Positions 8,342 through 17,790 are shown, counted from the first letter of the stretch. The stretch: 64,000 nt of DNA from Gemmatimonadaceae bacterium (GCA_019186945.1 JABAQJ010000006.1:372001-436000), one strand, 5' to 3'. Translations and numbers: made by a program. Notes: generated by a model from the sequence alone, not told the origin.

Positions 8342-9457
8342 CTATGCAGCCCCGCAGCCCAGCGAAGCGGCAACGACCGGAGCGAGCAGCCCGGCCATTC
8401 GCCCCGCGCCCCGATCCGTGAAATGCGAGAAGTCGGCGAAATAATCCTTCGCCCTGACTCCATGAAACGCCTGCCACGCATCCACCAGCGCGACACCCGA
8501 ATCCGCCGCGACACGTCGGATCCGGTCCGCCGTCAGCGAGTCCAGCTGCACCAGCGCCTCGCCCGTGGCCCGCGGGTAGAAACGCTCCCATGCACGCAGC
8601 GTGTTGCCTCCCATCGGCAGCGATCCGGAGAAGCCATTGGCATGCGTTACCAGTACCGGCGTTGCACCTGACGAACGAATCGATCCGACCAATGTCCGCA
8701 GATCGGCCTCGAAAGCATTCACGTGACCCTCCGGAATCGTGCGATACAACCAACTGTCTGGCTTCCCTGCGCGCTTCGCGGCTATATCGCGTCTACGCAG
8801 GAAATCGGAGACGAACGGCAGCATCGCCTTGAGCTGGTTGTACGCCCGGCTTGTGAAACGCAGTCGCCATGCCGGTTCCGGCGCCGTCGGCCGCCCGCTC
8901 GAATCCGGTATCACGGCGTGCGGGAGTTCCTCCGCGTACTGCTGCGGAGTCGGGTAGTACACGACGACGCGCGGCTTCAACCCCGACAACCGGAGTCGCA
9001 GATCCTGATCCACTGTCGGCAACGACATGCCGGGGAAACCGGCGTTCAGCACATCTGCCGAACACCCCAGACGCGCGAGCGTATCCGCGAGCTGCCGCGG
9101 ATACTCGGCATTCGGGCTCTCGTACAGGCCGAACGTCTCGGACGCACCCGCAACGATGACGCGCGACCCCACCCTGCTCGGGTCGGGCTCCGGACCTCGG
9201 GTACCGACGCTGTTGATACTCCACTTCTGGAATCGTCGTCCTGCCATAGGGTGCCGACCCGTTGCGTCGAGTATGCTTAGGTCCGACTGATCCCGGAGCG
9301 AACGGCCAAGCGGCGCGCGATAGCGCACCCAGTCCTCGACCCGGACCGTGACTTCAGCCGCGATCGCCACCAACACGATGAGACCGAGTACCGCGACGAC
9401 TTTCCGTGCCGTGACCTTGCTGCCAATGGCCCGATTCTCGCTCGACAATCGCGTCAT
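8342..9457 (-). CDS. Membrane-anchored SGNH/GDSL-type hydrolase or acyltransferase (AlgJ/AlgX-like partner of MBOAT)
   Basis: This is a 371-residue protein with one N-terminal membrane helix (about 18-38) and an extracytoplasmic SGNH domain. The nucleophile motif is GASETFG (Ser106). The oxyanion Gly/Asn block is NAGFPGMS (about 138-145). The C-terminal Asp-His pair is DFSH (Asp342, His345). It is divergently arranged with an AlgI-like MBOAT gene 44 bp away. In alginate, peptidoglycan and teichoic-acid modification systems, such a pair moves acyl groups across the membrane (MBOAT) and onto an extracellular polymer (SGNH protein). I infer O-acetylation of the local exopolysaccharide. It lies between two beta-helix lipoprotein genes. 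A plain periplasmic esterase is the alternative. Confidence 0.8.
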   Translation of the reverse strand: MTRLSSENRAIGSKVTARKVVAVLGLIVLVAIAAEVTVRVEDWVRYRAPLGRSLRDQSDLSILDATGRHPMAGRRFQKWSINSVGTRGPEPDPSRVGSRVIVAGASETFGLYESPNAEYPRQLADTLARLGCSADVLNAGFPGMSLPTVDQDLRLRLSGLKPRVVVYYPTPQQYAEELPHAVIPDSSGRPTAPEPAWRLRFTSRAYNQLKAMLPFVSDFLRRRDIAAKRAGKPDSWLYRTIPEGHVNAFEADLRTLVGSIRSSGATPVLVTHANGFSGSLPMGGNTLRAWERFYPRATGEALVQLDSLTADRIRRVAADSGVALVDAWQAFHGVRAKDYFADFSHFTDRGAGRMAGLLAPVVAASLGCGAA

Positions 9458-9501
9458 TTGCCTAACCGGCTTCGGGACATCGCCCTGCCTCCTGAGTCAG
9501 A

Positions 9502-10893
9502 ATGCTCTTTAACAGTTTCATTTTCCTGTTCCTCTTCCTGCCAGTCACGTATACGGTGTTCTGGCTGCTCAAGTCGGCACGCTCAAGGTACGTCTGGCTG
9601 TCGCTCACCGGCTATGTCTTCTATGGCTACTGGGACTGGCGTTTCTGTTTCCTGATGGCCTTTTCGACCATCGTGAGCTACTCGGCCGGACTCGGAATGC
9701 TCAAGTGGGACGCGGACCCACGCAAGCGGAAGCTCTGCCTGGTCATTCCGGTCACGGTCGATCTGGCGCTCCTCGGTTTCTTCAAGTACGCAAACTTCGG
9801 GCTGGGCGCATTTCGCGATGCCATGCACGCCGCCGGACTGGACCTCACGCTGCCTCACCTGGACATCATACTCCCGGTCGGCATCTCCTTTTACACGTTC
9901 CACACCATCAGCTACATCGTAGATGCTTATCGTCGACAGATCACCCCGACGCGCAACTTCTGGGAGTTCTCGTCCTACGTCTCCCTGTTCTCGCAACTCG
10001 TGGCGGGGCCGATCGTGCGTTTCAAACAGGTGCAGGAGGACTTCGATGGCATTGCCCATGCAAGCCGCACCCGCTGGCTCCGGGAAGGGTTGACCGTTTT
10101 TTCGGTCGGACTTGTGGAAAAGGTCGTGGTCGCCGATACGCTGGCGGCGTTCGTGAACCCGTTGCTGTCGCAGTGGCAGAGTGCCTCCGCCGCCGCTCTC
10201 TGGGTCGCGATGTTCGGCTACAGCTTCCAGCTGTACTTCGATTTCAGCGGCTATAGCAGCATGGCGGTGGGACTGGGATACCTGTTCGGCATACGTATCC
10301 CGCGGAACTTCAACTCGCCGTACAAGTCCCTCGATCCCTCGGAGTTCTGGCGCCGATGGCATATCTCGCTGTCCACGTGTATGCGGGACTACCTCTATAT
10401 CCCCTTCGGAGGGAATCGTGGCACGACGTTGCAGGTGTACCGGAACCTGATGCTGACGATGCTGATTGGCGGCCTGTGGCATGGTGCCGGGTGGACCTTC
10501 ATCATCTGGGGCTGCTATCATGGCGTCCTGCTCTCCGCGCACCGCGCCGCGGGTGACGCGTGGGATGCGCTCCCAGCCCGGCTCAGACAATTCGGGATGT
10601 TCTTCCTGGCCATGATCGGCTGGGTCTTCTTTCGCTCCGACAACCTAACGATGGCTGGAGGCGTGCTGTCGCGGATGTTCAGCGGGGTCACGGGAATCGG
10701 CGTGCCTCAGGAGGGGCTGTCGCTGATCGCACTGGCGATCGCTGCCGTTTGGGGCCTGTTCGGGCCCAATATCTACGATCTCGACTACTCGCCGAAACGG
10801 TGGAAGGCGATCGCTGGCGCCGTGGCGTTCGGCGTTGCGCTCGCCCTCATTGCCGGTGACCGGACCAGCCCATTCCTGTACTTCCAGTTCTAG
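9502..10893 (+). CDS. MBOAT-family membrane O-acyltransferase (AlgI-like)
   Basis: This is a 463-residue polytopic membrane protein beginning MLFNSFIFLFLFLPV, the characteristic N-terminus of AlgI/PatA-type MBOAT proteins. The family signature EFWRRWHISLSTCMRDYLYI (from Glu281) contains His287. The invariant catalytic His327 lies in GGLWHGAGW. IPFGGNRG follows the first motif as in alginate O-acetyltransferases. The length is normal for the family. Such enzymes take an acyl group from a cytosolic donor, usually acetyl-CoA, and pass it across the membrane for O-acylation of an extracellular glycan. The divergent SGNH gene (8342-9457) is the expected partner. The short 44-bp intergenic space implies a shared control region. 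The acyl group and target polymer are not determined. Confidence 0.92.
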   Translation: MLFNSFIFLFLFLPVTYTVFWLLKSARSRYVWLSLTGYVFYGYWDWRFCFLMAFSTIVSYSAGLGMLKWDADPRKRKLCLVIPVTVDLALLGFFKYANFGLGAFRDAMHAAGLDLTLPHLDIILPVGISFYTFHTISYIVDAYRRQITPTRNFWEFSSYVSLFSQLVAGPIVRFKQVQEDFDGIAHASRTRWLREGLTVFSVGLVEKVVVADTLAAFVNPLLSQWQSASAAALWVAMFGYSFQLYFDFSGYSSMAVGLGYLFGIRIPRNFNSPYKSLDPSEFWRRWHISLSTCMRDYLYIPFGGNRGTTLQVYRNLMLTMLIGGLWHGAGWTFIIWGCYHGVLLSAHRAAGDAWDALPARLRQFGMFFLAMIGWVFFRSDNLTMAGGVLSRMFSGVTGIGVPQEGLSLIALAIAAVWGLFGPNIYDLDYSPKRWKAIAGAVAFGVALALIAGDRTSPFLYFQF

Positions 10894-11035
10894 TCCCGCG
10901 CCGCGTCTCAGGTCAAACCCAGCCGCCTTGGACCTCGTCACCGTCTTGATGGTATCGCGCATGGCCGGTACAATGTCAGCGTGATGGAGATCACGCCGGT
11001 ATCGTGTCGCCAGTGGTGCGCTGGATCGCGCGCAT
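10894..11035. other. Short leader of the third beta-helix gene; no riboswitch seen
   Basis: Unlike the leaders at 1021 and 3884, this 142-bp gap contains neither the GAAA-capped helix nor the GCAAAGC core of a GEMM-I aptamer. The third paralog therefore seems to have lost or never had this control, or is co-transcribed with the MBOAT gene. Confidence 0.6.
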
Positions 11036-14000
11036 ATGACTTTCTTTCGCCGCTTCCGAATACCGTTGCCGTTGGATACGCCTTTTCGCAACCGTGGCCG
11101 AGTGCCAGGTACGCATCAGCTGAAGTGCGGTTACGCATCCGGTCGGCATCGCTCCACGCTTGCGTTGCTGAGCGCGGGCATATTGGCCGCAGCTGCCTGC
11201 GGTAAGGACGTCAGCCCGGCCACCTCGCCACAACCGGCGCCGCCTGGTAACACGTACGTTGTAACGCTCACGCCGGCAGTGGACACGCTGCACGTCGGCT
11301 TCGCGTCGACGCTGGAGGCGCGCGTTACCGATCGGGCAGGCGTTGCGCAGAACGTGGATGTCACGTGGATGTCGTTGCGGCCGGAATTAGCCAGCGTAAC
11401 GCAGGGCATCGTGACGGCAGTGGCCGCGGGCACGGCCGACATCGTCGCTCGCTTTGGGACCGCGGCCGACACAGCGCACGTCGTGGTGCTCGCGGACCCC
11501 GTGCAGTTGCAGATCCTGCCGACGGCAGTGAATGGCTTGTCGGGCGATACCGTCGCCTTCCGCGCGCGCCTCATCGCCGACACGGGCGCGACGCAGGACG
11601 CCCGGTCCGTCCAGTGGTCCGCCACCGACACGGCCGCCGTGGCCCTCGTGAGCGACGGGAAAGTCGAACTGCGCGGCGCCGGCGATGCCGAAGTCGTTGC
11701 AACTGTCGGCCAGTTGTCAGCGCGTGCGTCGGTGAGCGTGTTTACCGCGCGCATCGGCTCTATCGCCATCGACCCTCCCAACTCGACGTTGCGCACCGGC
11801 GCCAGCCTTCGACTGACAGCGCGCCTGCGCGACGAGACCGGCCGACCGATGAAAGCGGTTACGGCTCGCTGGGCCAGTTCCGACGATGCCATCGCCACCG
11901 TCGATGCTGACGGCTCGATCCACGGTGTCGCCAACGGAATGGCGGTGATCTCGGTTGTGAGTGGAGCCAAGCGAGCGACGGCGTCCGTTCGTGTGACGTC
12001 TGAACCGGCGTCGAGCCTGGCCATGAGCCTGCCACACGACACGATCGTGCCGGGGTATCGCGAACGAGCTCTCGCCGTACCGCGCGACGCCGAAGGACAA
12101 ACGATCGCCGGCGCCAACATCCTCTACGCGAGCTCGAATCCCGCCGTTGCCAGGGTGACTCCGTCCGGAGTCGTCATTGGCATTGCGCCCGGTCAGACCA
12201 CGATCGCTGCCAGCTGCGACGACCAGGTAGCCACCGTCAGCCTGATGGTCGAGGAACGGCGGGTGTCGGGACTCGACATCGTACCTGCTGGGGCCTTCCT
12301 GCCGATGGGCTCCGCGGCGACGCTGCGAGCGGAGGTGCGAGATCAGGTCGGGCAATCGATGCCGGCGGCGCCCGTCACATGGACTGCGCTCTCACCCGGC
12401 GTGCTGACGGTTACACCGTCGGGAATCGCGACAGGAGTCGCGCTCGGCATGGGGACGGTCGTCGCGTCGAGTGGCGGCCGGACGCGTCAGGCAGGCGTCA
12501 TGGTCACGTCGTATGCCGTGGGATCGGTACGAGTGTCTCCGGCAGCGGTTACCGTGGCGGTCGGGCGCACCGTAGCGCTGTCGGCCATCGGATACCATCC
12601 CAGCGGCTCGGCGCTGGAAGGAACGATTTTCGACTGGGACATCGCCGATAGTTCGATTGCCGTGGTTTCGTCGTCAGGCATGGTCACCGGAATGGCAAAG
12701 GGCTCGACGACCGTGACGGTGACGTCGGGTAGCCACAGTGCCTCGACTGTCGTGACGGTTGTCGACGCGCCACCGGCTCGCGCGGCCAAGGCGACGCTTT
12801 CGGTAAACGCGCCGACACTGGACCTGGGCCAGACGACGCAGGCGGTCGTCACACTGCTCGATGCCGATGGCAACCCTGTAGCCGATCGCCCGGTCGCCTG
12901 GGTCACTGACCAGCCGGATGTTGCCACGGTATCGGCTGACGGTGTCATCGCGGCAGTCGCCCCGGGCTCCGCGACGATCTCGGCCACCGCCGATGGCGTC
13001 GTGAGCCTGACGACAGTCACGATCGCGACCCCGCCGCGGGAGCCAGTGGCCGCGGTGACGGTCAGTGCGCCATCGCGCGTGCTCTCCGCCGGGCGCCGCG
13101 CGCAACTCACGACTGTCCTCGCGGATGCGCAAGGCAGACCGCTGAAGGGACGAAGCCTGTCATTCGCCAGTTCCAATCCGTCCACGCTGACCGTGTCCGC
13201 GGCCGGCCTTGTGCATGCGATGGCTCCGGGATTGGCTACCGTCAGCGTAACCTGCGAGGGTGTCACCGGAGATCTGTCGTTCACTGTGCTGGCAGGTCCT
13301 CCACCGCCGCCGGCGGTCCACACGCTGGCGGTGACGCTCAACGCCAGTGCGCTTCGACCAGGCCAGTTCACGCAGGGCACCGCAGTCGCCACCGACTCGA
13401 CCGGCGGCCCGATCCCGGGGATCGCGTACAGCTGGGCCTCGTCGAACGACAGCGTTGCCTCCGTGAACTCTGACGGACTGGTGAGCGCGTTGGCGCCTGG
13501 TGCCGTTACAATCTCTGCCAGCGCTGGCGGCAAGACCGGTGCAGCCGACCTCGTCGTCACCGCCGTGCCGCCGGCTGTCGCCAGCATCATCGTGTCGCTG
13601 GTCTCGGACACGCTGGCCGTCGGGGAACGGCAACAGGCATCGGCGGTGGCGCGAGATGCCCAAGGTAACGCGGTTGTCGGCGTACCCTTGTCCTGGTCCG
13701 TCAGTTCGACCTCGATTCTCGCGGTCTCTGCCAACGGTGAAGTCACGGCGCTCGCCGAAGGAACCGCGGACGTAGAAGCGACGGCAGGCGGAGTCACCGG
13801 CAGGTCGACGGTCATAGTCACCAGTCCACCGCCTGACGACGGGCCCAGTGGCCTCATCGCTCCGGCCGCGCTTCCGCAGGTCTACCTGGACTTCCCTTAC
13901 GCGCCACCGACGGGTCGTACGATTGCGGTGGCGACAGGCGGCAAGCTGCAGGATGCGCTCAACACGGCGAAGCGCGGCGACGAGATCGTTCTTCCGGCGG

Positions 14001-15313
14001 GCGCGACGTTCATCGGGAATTTTTCGCTGCCGGCGAAGCCCGGTTCGGCCTCCGACGGCTGGATCACGATCCGGAGCGACAAGTTGAGCCAGCTTCCCGT
14101 CGAAGGAACGCGAGTGACGCCAGCGCTGGCCTCGCTCATGCCGAAGCTGGTCACGCCCAACTCCGCTCCGGCCCTGGGAACGCAGTTGGGAGCCAGCGGC
14201 TATCGCATCGTTGGCGTGGAGTTCACCGTCGCACCGTCCTTCAATGGCCCGCAGTATGGCATCGTCTGGTTAGGCGACGGTTCGTCGGCGCAGAACGACG
14301 TCGCCAGGATCGCCACTGACCTCGTCCTCGACCGGGTCTACATCCACGGGCAGACGACGACGGACACACGACGTTGCGTGTCGCTCAATTCCGCGCGCAC
14401 TCAGATCAGCGATAGCTACCTGAGCGAGTGTCACTCGAAGGGCACCGATAGTCAGGCCATCCAGGGACACAACGGTCCCGGGCCGTACAAGATCGTCAAC
14501 AACACGCTCATTGCGGCCACAGAGAACATCACCTTCGGCGGCGGCGATCCATGGATCCCCGGCATGATTCCGAGCGACATCGAGATCCGCCGGAACTACT
14601 TCTACACGCCGATCGCGTGGAAGGGAAAATGGCTTCGCAAGAATCTGTTTGAGTTGAAGGCGGGACGGCGCATCCTGGTGGAAGGCAACGTGTTCGACGG
14701 GTCGTGGACGGACGGCCAGACCGGGTGGGCGTTCATGCTGAAGAGCGAGAACCAATCGGGTGGTTGCACCTGGTGTACGGTCTCGGATATCACCATCCGC
14801 TACAACTACATCCGCAACGCCGGGGCAGGGTTCGCCATCAACGGGCGATACGGAAACCATCCGGTAGGCGCACTCGCGGCCCGGTTTACCGTTCAGCACA
14901 ATGTGCTGGAGAACATCAACGTCGACCCGTTCGCGGGAGACGCACGCTTCGTCCAGGTGCTCGCTAACGCGCAAGACGTGGACATCAGCTACAATACCAT
15001 GACGTCCACCGGTCGCATCGAGCAGTTCCTGCTTTTCGATCTGTACCCGTCCGCAACGCGCGTCGCATTCAACAGGAACGCGACGACGGTCGGCAAGTAC
15101 GGACTCTTCGCCAACTCGCGAGGCGAGGGAGCACCGGCGTTAGGTGCGGTCGCTGGCGGGTGGGAGTTCAAGAGCAACTACCTGATCGGATCGGCGCGCA
15201 CAGGGTACCCTGCCGGGACATCATGGGCGTCCTCGCTGGCCGGCGTACCCCGGGGTTTCGGGGCGGATCAGGCGGCGCTCAATACCAGGATCGTCGGAGT
15301 GGAGATTCCGTAA
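11036..15313 (+). CDS. Giant secreted lipoprotein: about ten BIG2 Ig-like domains plus C-terminal parallel beta-helix (third paralog)
   Basis: This is a 1425-residue open frame. A GTG at 11102 (residue 23) would give a more normal signal peptide, and there is no clear ribosome-binding site at 11036, so the start is uncertain. The lipobox is LAAAAC (Cys55). About ten BIG2 units cover residues 74-935, co-linear unit by unit with the protein at 3993-8180; compare GTADIVARFGTAADTA here with GTADIVARYGSAADTA there. The C-terminal beta-helix (about 945-1425) repeats the same conserved Cys pairs and the CTWC motif. It lies downstream of the MBOAT gene on the same strand. The two long genes look like an old duplication of one ancestor. 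Function is as for its paralogs: surface-exposed helix on a long stalk, with unknown ligand or activity. Confidence 0.85.
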   Translation: MTFFRRFRIPLPLDTPFRNRGRVPGTHQLKCGYASGRHRSTLALLSAGILAAAACGKDVSPATSPQPAPPGNTYVVTLTPAVDTLHVGFASTLEARVTDRAGVAQNVDVTWMSLRPELASVTQGIVTAVAAGTADIVARFGTAADTAHVVVLADPVQLQILPTAVNGLSGDTVAFRARLIADTGATQDARSVQWSATDTAAVALVSDGKVELRGAGDAEVVATVGQLSARASVSVFTARIGSIAIDPPNSTLRTGASLRLTARLRDETGRPMKAVTARWASSDDAIATVDADGSIHGVANGMAVISVVSGAKRATASVRVTSEPASSLAMSLPHDTIVPGYRERALAVPRDAEGQTIAGANILYASSNPAVARVTPSGVVIGIAPGQTTIAASCDDQVATVSLMVEERRVSGLDIVPAGAFLPMGSAATLRAEVRDQVGQSMPAAPVTWTALSPGVLTVTPSGIATGVALGMGTVVASSGGRTRQAGVMVTSYAVGSVRVSPAAVTVAVGRTVALSAIGYHPSGSALEGTIFDWDIADSSIAVVSSSGMVTGMAKGSTTVTVTSGSHSASTVVTVVDAPPARAAKATLSVNAPTLDLGQTTQAVVTLLDADGNPVADRPVAWVTDQPDVATVSADGVIAAVAPGSATISATADGVVSLTTVTIATPPREPVAAVTVSAPSRVLSAGRRAQLTTVLADAQGRPLKGRSLSFASSNPSTLTVSAAGLVHAMAPGLATVSVTCEGVTGDLSFTVLAGPPPPPAVHTLAVTLNASALRPGQFTQGTAVATDSTGGPIPGIAYSWASSNDSVASVNSDGLVSALAPGAVTISASAGGKTGAADLVVTAVPPAVASIIVSLVSDTLAVGERQQASAVARDAQGNAVVGVPLSWSVSSTSILAVSANGEVTALAEGTADVEATAGGVTGRSTVIVTSPPPDDGPSGLIAPAALPQVYLDFPYAPPTGRTIAVATGGKLQDALNTAKRGDEIVLPAGATFIGNFSLPAKPGSASDGWITIRSDKLSQLPVEGTRVTPALASLMPKLVTPNSAPALGTQLGASGYRIVGVEFTVAPSFNGPQYGIVWLGDGSSAQNDVARIATDLVLDRVYIHGQTTTDTRRCVSLNSARTQISDSYLSECHSKGTDSQAIQGHNGPGPYKIVNNTLIAATENITFGGGDPWIPGMIPSDIEIRRNYFYTPIAWKGKWLRKNLFELKAGRRILVEGNVFDGSWTDGQTGWAFMLKSENQSGGCTWCTVSDITIRYNYIRNAGAGFAINGRYGNHPVGALAARFTVQHNVLENINVDPFAGDARFVQVLANAQDVDISYNTMTSTGRIEQFLLFDLYPSATRVAFNRNATTVGKYGLFANSRGEGAPALGAVAGGWEFKSNYLIGSARTGYPAGTSWASSLAGVPRGFGADQAALNTRIVGVEIP
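11255..13830 (+). repeat. Tandem BIG2-encoding repeats in the third beta-helix gene
   Basis: About ten Ig-like units of roughly 85 codons, co-linear with those of the gene at 3993-8180. The units match their counterparts in the other gene better than their neighbours. This shows that the whole multi-unit gene was duplicated after the units had multiplied. Confidence 0.75.
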
Positions 15314-15347
15314 CGACAGCCGTGCGGCGCCAGTCGCCCTGCGGACG

Positions 15348-16754
15348 CTACGCGATACCCATGTCGACGGCGAGCTTCTCCCCCGACTCGGCCATGGCCC
15401 AGAGAATCGCCAGCCCGATGTATGTGAACGGTCCGATGATCCACGTTCCGAACACCGCTGCAATACCCCACGAGATGAGACCGATTTCCGCCATCAGCAG
15501 TTGCTGCGCGTGCCGCGGCAACCGCTTTTCAAGACGCCTTCGCGCTCCGTCCGCCTTCTTCAGGATCATCAGGACGAACCCGATCCAGATCGCAAAGCCG
15601 ATCACCCCATACTCGGCCATCAGCGTGAAATAGGTCGAGTGCGCGTCCCGCAAGCCGCCGGCGGTATCCAGCACCTCCGGATCGCGCGCGGCAAAAACGT
15701 GCGCGAACGGATAGGATCCCGGGCCGACGCCAAGCACCGGGTGCTCCTTGATGACAATCGTGGACACTTTCCAGATCTCGAGGCGCTGCTCCATCGATCC
15801 CTCATCCACCGCCTGCGCCGCCGCACCCTTCGCACCGACCTGCTCCAGGGAGCTCATGCGCTTCCACAACTGATCCGGCGCTAGCGTCACGAAGACGATC
15901 GCGATCACGCCAGCCCCTACGAGCATCATCTTCTGCGCGCGCTTGTTCCGAAGGAACAACAATCCGGCGCCTGCAAGAAACGCCAGCATCGCACCACGGG
16001 ACTGCGCCAGCGCCAGCACGAACGGAATGAAAATGAGCGAGCCCATCGCGAGGAAGCGCAGCTTCTTGTTCCGCTCGACCGTCAGCAGGCCCAACCCCAG
16101 ACTCATCGGAAGGAGCAACAGGGCAGCAAGGTCGTTCGGATCAGCGAACTGCTGATTCCACACCGCCCTTCCTTCAACCGTCTCGTGGTAGATGAAATAG
16201 TTGAAGAGCGAGCCACGGATCGGATAGAACGCAAACGCAAACAGGTAGAAGAACAGGAAGAAGCGCAGCCGCTCCTTGCTGTCCAAAACGACCTGAGCCG
16301 ACAGGAACACCAACACCATCTTGGCCAGGTCACTGAGGATTTCGTTCGTGAACGGTTTCCAGTCGGACCCGGCGTACGATATCCCGCCGACGACCAGGAA
16401 CAGACACAGCATCACGCCGACGGGCGTGAGGCGCACGCGCTCTCCCAGAAAGCAGCCGAACAGCACGGCTAACATGGCGGCGGTGCCGATCGGCAGCGTA
16501 TAGGACGTCACGACGAAGACGTACGTCAGGAAGGCGATGTATGCGAGCGACCACCGCACGCCTACCCACGGCCACTGTGAGACGAGGTAGCGCTCGTCGA
16601 GCACGCCAGTCCCGGCAGGCTGCTCGCTGTTGACGCCCGGTGCCGCTCCGGGCGTCGCCGGTAACTGCTGAACGGCCAGCGACGGCGCCCCTGCCGTCGC
16701 CGGCGTTCCGTACCATCGAGCAGACCTCCAGCCAACGCTACGTACCCGCGCCAT
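15348..16754 (-). CDS. O-antigen ligase / Wzy-polymerase family integral membrane protein
   Basis: This is a roughly 468-residue polytopic protein (about ten to twelve membrane helices) with the long periplasmic loop typical of the Wzy/WaaL superfamily. In that loop, HPVLGVGPGSYPFAH matches the loop signature of this superfamily, which includes O-antigen ligases and bacterial O-oligosaccharyltransferases. A second conserved His lies in DAHSTYF. I place the start at 16754 because GGAGGAG precedes that ATG; an ATG 12 nt upstream overlaps the ribosome-binding site. The protein would join or polymerise undecaprenyl-linked glycan in the periplasm. It lies on the same strand downstream of the PHP and PAPS synthetase genes. 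Polymerase and ligase activities cannot be separated by sequence alone. Confidence 0.85.
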   Translation of the reverse strand: MARVRSVGWRSARWYGTPATAGAPSLAVQQLPATPGAAPGVNSEQPAGTGVLDERYLVSQWPWVGVRWSLAYIAFLTYVFVVTSYTLPIGTAAMLAVLFGCFLGERVRLTPVGVMLCLFLVVGGISYAGSDWKPFTNEILSDLAKMVLVFLSAQVVLDSKERLRFFLFFYLFAFAFYPIRGSLFNYFIYHETVEGRAVWNQQFADPNDLAALLLLPMSLGLGLLTVERNKKLRFLAMGSLIFIPFVLALAQSRGAMLAFLAGAGLLFLRNKRAQKMMLVGAGVIAIVFVTLAPDQLWKRMSSLEQVGAKGAAAQAVDEGSMEQRLEIWKVSTIVIKEHPVLGVGPGSYPFAHVFAARDPEVLDTAGGLRDAHSTYFTLMAEYGVIGFAIWIGFVLMILKKADGARRRLEKRLPRHAQQLLMAEIGLISWGIAAVFGTWIIGPFTYIGLAILWAMAESGEKLAVDMGIA

Positions 16755-16921
16755 CAACTCCTCCAATCATGCGGATCAGTCCGTCCCGGCGACGCCTCAC
16801 GGCATGGACGCATCACAGCACTATGACGAATGCGCCGACGATGCTGCAACCCTCCCATGCACGGCACAAGTCCCGAAATGTATCCGCGCGACGCCATTCG
16901 ACTGCGAACGCCCACTCGCCT

Positions 16922-17788
16922 TCACTTCACCGCGATGTGCCGAGCCCGGACGGCCATCGCCACGTTGAGCGCATCGACGTATGCGTATGGCAACCTGATC
17001 GTCCCCATTAGTCGACCCTCGTTCACGTCGCCATGGTCGTCGGATCCGCCGGTCACCAGCAGGCGATGTTGCTCCGCGAGTCCCAGAAAGCGCTCCGTCT
17101 GAGCGTCGTCGTGCTGGGGGTAGAACGCCTCGATGCCGTCCAGGCCTGACGCCACCAGCCCGACGATCTCCTCATCTGACAGCCGCGTTCGGCCGGGATG
17201 TGCGGCAACGGCCACACCGCCCGCATCGTGGATCATGACGATCGCTTCCTCCGGCGACACCTTCAACCGCTGCACGTAACAGCGACCTCCATCAAGAATG
17301 AACTCCTCGGTAAACGCCGACTTCACGTCCGGTACGACACCAGCTTCGACCATCGCCCTGGCCACGTGCGGTCGGCCGATGTTCTCGGTGCCGCCGGCGA
17401 TCTCCATCACCCGGTCGAAGCTGACGGTGTACCCGAACTCATTCAACTTCTGAACCATCCCCCACGCCCGCGCAAAGCGTCCGTCGCGAAGACTTCGCAA
17501 CGTATTCTCGAAACGGCGATCTGTAGTCGACACGCCGTAGGCCAGCACGTCGATCTGGCGCTCGTCGGCATCCAGCGTCGAGATCTCGCAGGCGGGGATG
17601 AGTTCCACGCCCAACGCGTCCGCAGTCCGTCGCGCCTCCGGGAGGCCCAGCAACGTGTCGTGATCGGTCAGCGCTACCGCGGCAAACCCCAAGGCGTGCG
17701 CCCGGCGGATCACCTCGCCGGGCGCATCGGATCCGTCGGATGCCGATGAGTGCAACTGCAGATCGGCATACCGCTCTGTCCGGGTCAT
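16922..17788 (-). CDS. PHP-domain phosphoesterase (TrpH/YciV-like), possible PAP or nucleoside-bisphosphate phosphatase
   Basis: This is a 288-residue PHP protein. Visible metal-site motifs are DLQLHSSASDG (about 9-19), LTDHDTL, the Glu in ACEIST, GRPHVARAM, AAHPGR and GGSDDHGD near the end, in the order expected for the TrpH/YciV branch. The first motif normally reads D-L-H-x-H; here Gln replaces the first His. The start ATG at 17788 follows the stop of the PAPS synthetase gene by two bases, so the two are translationally coupled. A characterised relative in Chromobacterium violaceum hydrolyses 3',5'-nucleoside bisphosphates, and other relatives are 5'-3' RNases. Given the neighbour, I infer clearance of PAP, the by-product of PAPS use. 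It is cytosolic. Confidence 0.8.
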   Translation of the reverse strand: MTRTERYADLQLHSSASDGSDAPGEVIRRAHALGFAAVALTDHDTLLGLPEARRTADALGVELIPACEISTLDADERQIDVLAYGVSTTDRRFENTLRSLRDGRFARAWGMVQKLNEFGYTVSFDRVMEIAGGTENIGRPHVARAMVEAGVVPDVKSAFTEEFILDGGRCYVQRLKVSPEEAIVMIHDAGGVAVAAHPGRTRLSDEEIVGLVASGLDGIEAFYPQHDDAQTERFLGLAEQHRLLVTGGSDDHGDVNEGRLMGTIRLPYAYVDALNVAMAVRARHIAVK

Positions 17789-17790
17789 GG

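Noticed and set aside
10894-11035. A third GEMM-I riboswitch
   Set aside because: CAAACCC occurs by chance near 10914, but there is no GAAA-capped helix and no GCAAAGC core.
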